From Chrysiogenia bacterium (lineage in GTDB: Bacteria > JAGRBM01), in assembly GCA_020434085.1 (NCBI GenBank), contig JAGRBM010000551.1, positions 1 through 5,859 of the forward strand: a DNA stretch of 5,859 bases, in the 5' to 3' direction. Position numbers and translations under genes: made by a program. Each line of letters opens with the position of its first letter. The stretch's first letter is position 1. The notes under the pieces are model-generated. The model was not told where the DNA came from. It saw nothing but the letters and a program-made list of their open reading frames with translations, and made no database searches. Shown here in pieces: positions 5,155 through 5,859 of this stretch.

Positions 5155-5859
5155 TCACCACGGCCGATAGTCGTCAATCCCACTCGTCGCCTGCCGGTTC
5201 CCACGCCGTTCCTCGTCCCTCACGAAATCAGGCGTTCCAACCGCAAACGGGTCATAGTCCACCGTCGCCAGCACCGGACGATGCACCGACCCAGCATAGT
5301 CCCCACCCGCGAACGTCAGGCAGAACGCATCCGCCTTGTTCGGCGAGCGAAACCCCCGCTTCTTCATCTCGTCCTTGGACTCGACCTTGATCTTGCCCGA
5401 GCTCTCAAGCCGATACTTCGGCTGCACCAGCTCCGCAATCAGCCCGTCATCCTTCGGCAGCCGTACCGCCATCGACACGAACCAATCCCGCGCCTTGAAC
5501 CACAATTCGTCCCGCTGCCGCATATACCGCGCCGGGTCCGTCGCTGCCGCCTCACCCACGTTGATGCCCCGTACCGGGTAGCCAAGCTCCCGTAGCCGGT
5601 CCACCACGCCGCCACCCAAGCCAATCACGTCCACGTTGATCGCCCCAGGCCGGTCCGCAACCGGCGTCTCGTCATACTCCCGAGCCACCCGCCCCACCGT
5701 CTGCATCAAGTCGAGCTTGCGCCATTCCTTCACAGGCTCGAGAAGCCCAGACCCGCGACGCTTGGCCAGCGCCGTGCTGTCATCCCCGAACCGCGCAACG
5801 TCCAGACCCCATACGATCGCCTTGTCGCTGTCGCCCACAGGCCGGCCCACCGCAGCCTC
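5155..5859 (-). CDS. Phage terminase large subunit, C-terminal nuclease domain (partial)
   Basis: This is the C-terminal 234 residues of TerL, the motor protein that pumps DNA into the prohead and cuts the concatemer. The reading frame is open to the window edge, so the N-terminal ATPase with Walker motifs lies outside. The visible part is the RNase H-like nuclease. A first acidic strand reads WGLDVARFGDDST (Asp at residue 20 of the fragment), a second is INVDVIGLGGGVVDRL (Asp 77), and a third acidic site is SPNKADAFCLTFA (Asp 177). These fit the three metal-binding aspartates of the family. The stretch VESKDEMKKRG just before the last motif is also typical of podovirus-type TerL proteins. 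The gene ends in Pro-Trp-TGA, 6 bases before the next start. A GTG at 5850-5848 is an internal valine and not the start. The family assignment is sure; the exact terminase subtype and packaging mode cannot be read from this half. Confidence 0.95.
   Translation of the reverse strand, partial: EAAVGRPVGDSDKAIVWGLDVARFGDDSTALAKRRGSGLLEPVKEWRKLDLMQTVGRVAREYDETPVADRPGAINVDVIGLGGGVVDRLRELGYPVRGINVGEAAATDPARYMRQRDELWFKARDWFVSMAVRLPKDDGLIAELVQPKYRLESSGKIKVESKDEMKKRGFRSPNKADAFCLTFAGGDYAGSVHRPVLATVDYDPFAVGTPDFVRDEERRGNRQATSGIDDYRPW

Noticed and set aside
1-5859. CRISPR array, tRNA, insertion sequence, diversity-generating retroelement or defence gene.
   Set aside because: No regular direct repeats, transposase, reverse transcriptase or tRNA-like fold is visible. 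BPP-1-type phages can carry a retroelement elsewhere, but nothing of it lies in this window.

Overview
The window is a stretch of the head-assembly and DNA-packaging module of a tailed, podovirus-like bacteriophage or prophage. Every convincing gene lies on the minus strand, so the module is transcribed from high to low coordinate. The DNA is GC-rich with a strong G/C bias at third codon positions, which suggests a proteobacterial host (alpha, beta or gamma). No host gene, integrase, tRNA or attachment site is present, so a free phage cannot be told from a prophage.

In transcription order, the window opens inside the large terminase gene; its RNase H-like nuclease domain is visible at 5859-5155. 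A 166-residue protein resembling T7 Gp13 with a GNAT-like fold follows (5148-4648). Next come two small proline-rich proteins of 68 residues each. The first appears to use an ATC start codon (4589-4383) and the second a normal ATG (4381-4175). The 615-residue portal (head-tail connector) comes next (4171-2324). A strong hairpin (2306-2260) separates it from a Bbp19-like small protein (2237-1938). The scaffolding protein (1941-1036), a 65-residue protein of unknown role (1039-842) and the N-terminal 239 residues of the major capsid protein (719-1, cut by the window edge) complete the set.

The layout is that of one compact operon. Gaps are 6, 1 and 3 bases at three junctions, and two junctions are four-base ATGA stop/start overlaps. 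The only real gaps are about 57 bases before the ATC gene, about 86 bases after the portal (holding the hairpin) and about 120 bases before the capsid gene, which has its own strong ribosome binding site. Terminase pumps DNA through the portal into a shell that the capsid protein builds around the scaffold; the small proteins are probably accessory head or virion components. The order and the Bbp19-like gene recall Bordetella phage BPP-1-type podoviruses.

I see no wholly new system here. The most unusual items are the apparent ATC start codon with its look-alike neighbour and the long imperfect hairpin between portal and Bbp19-like genes.
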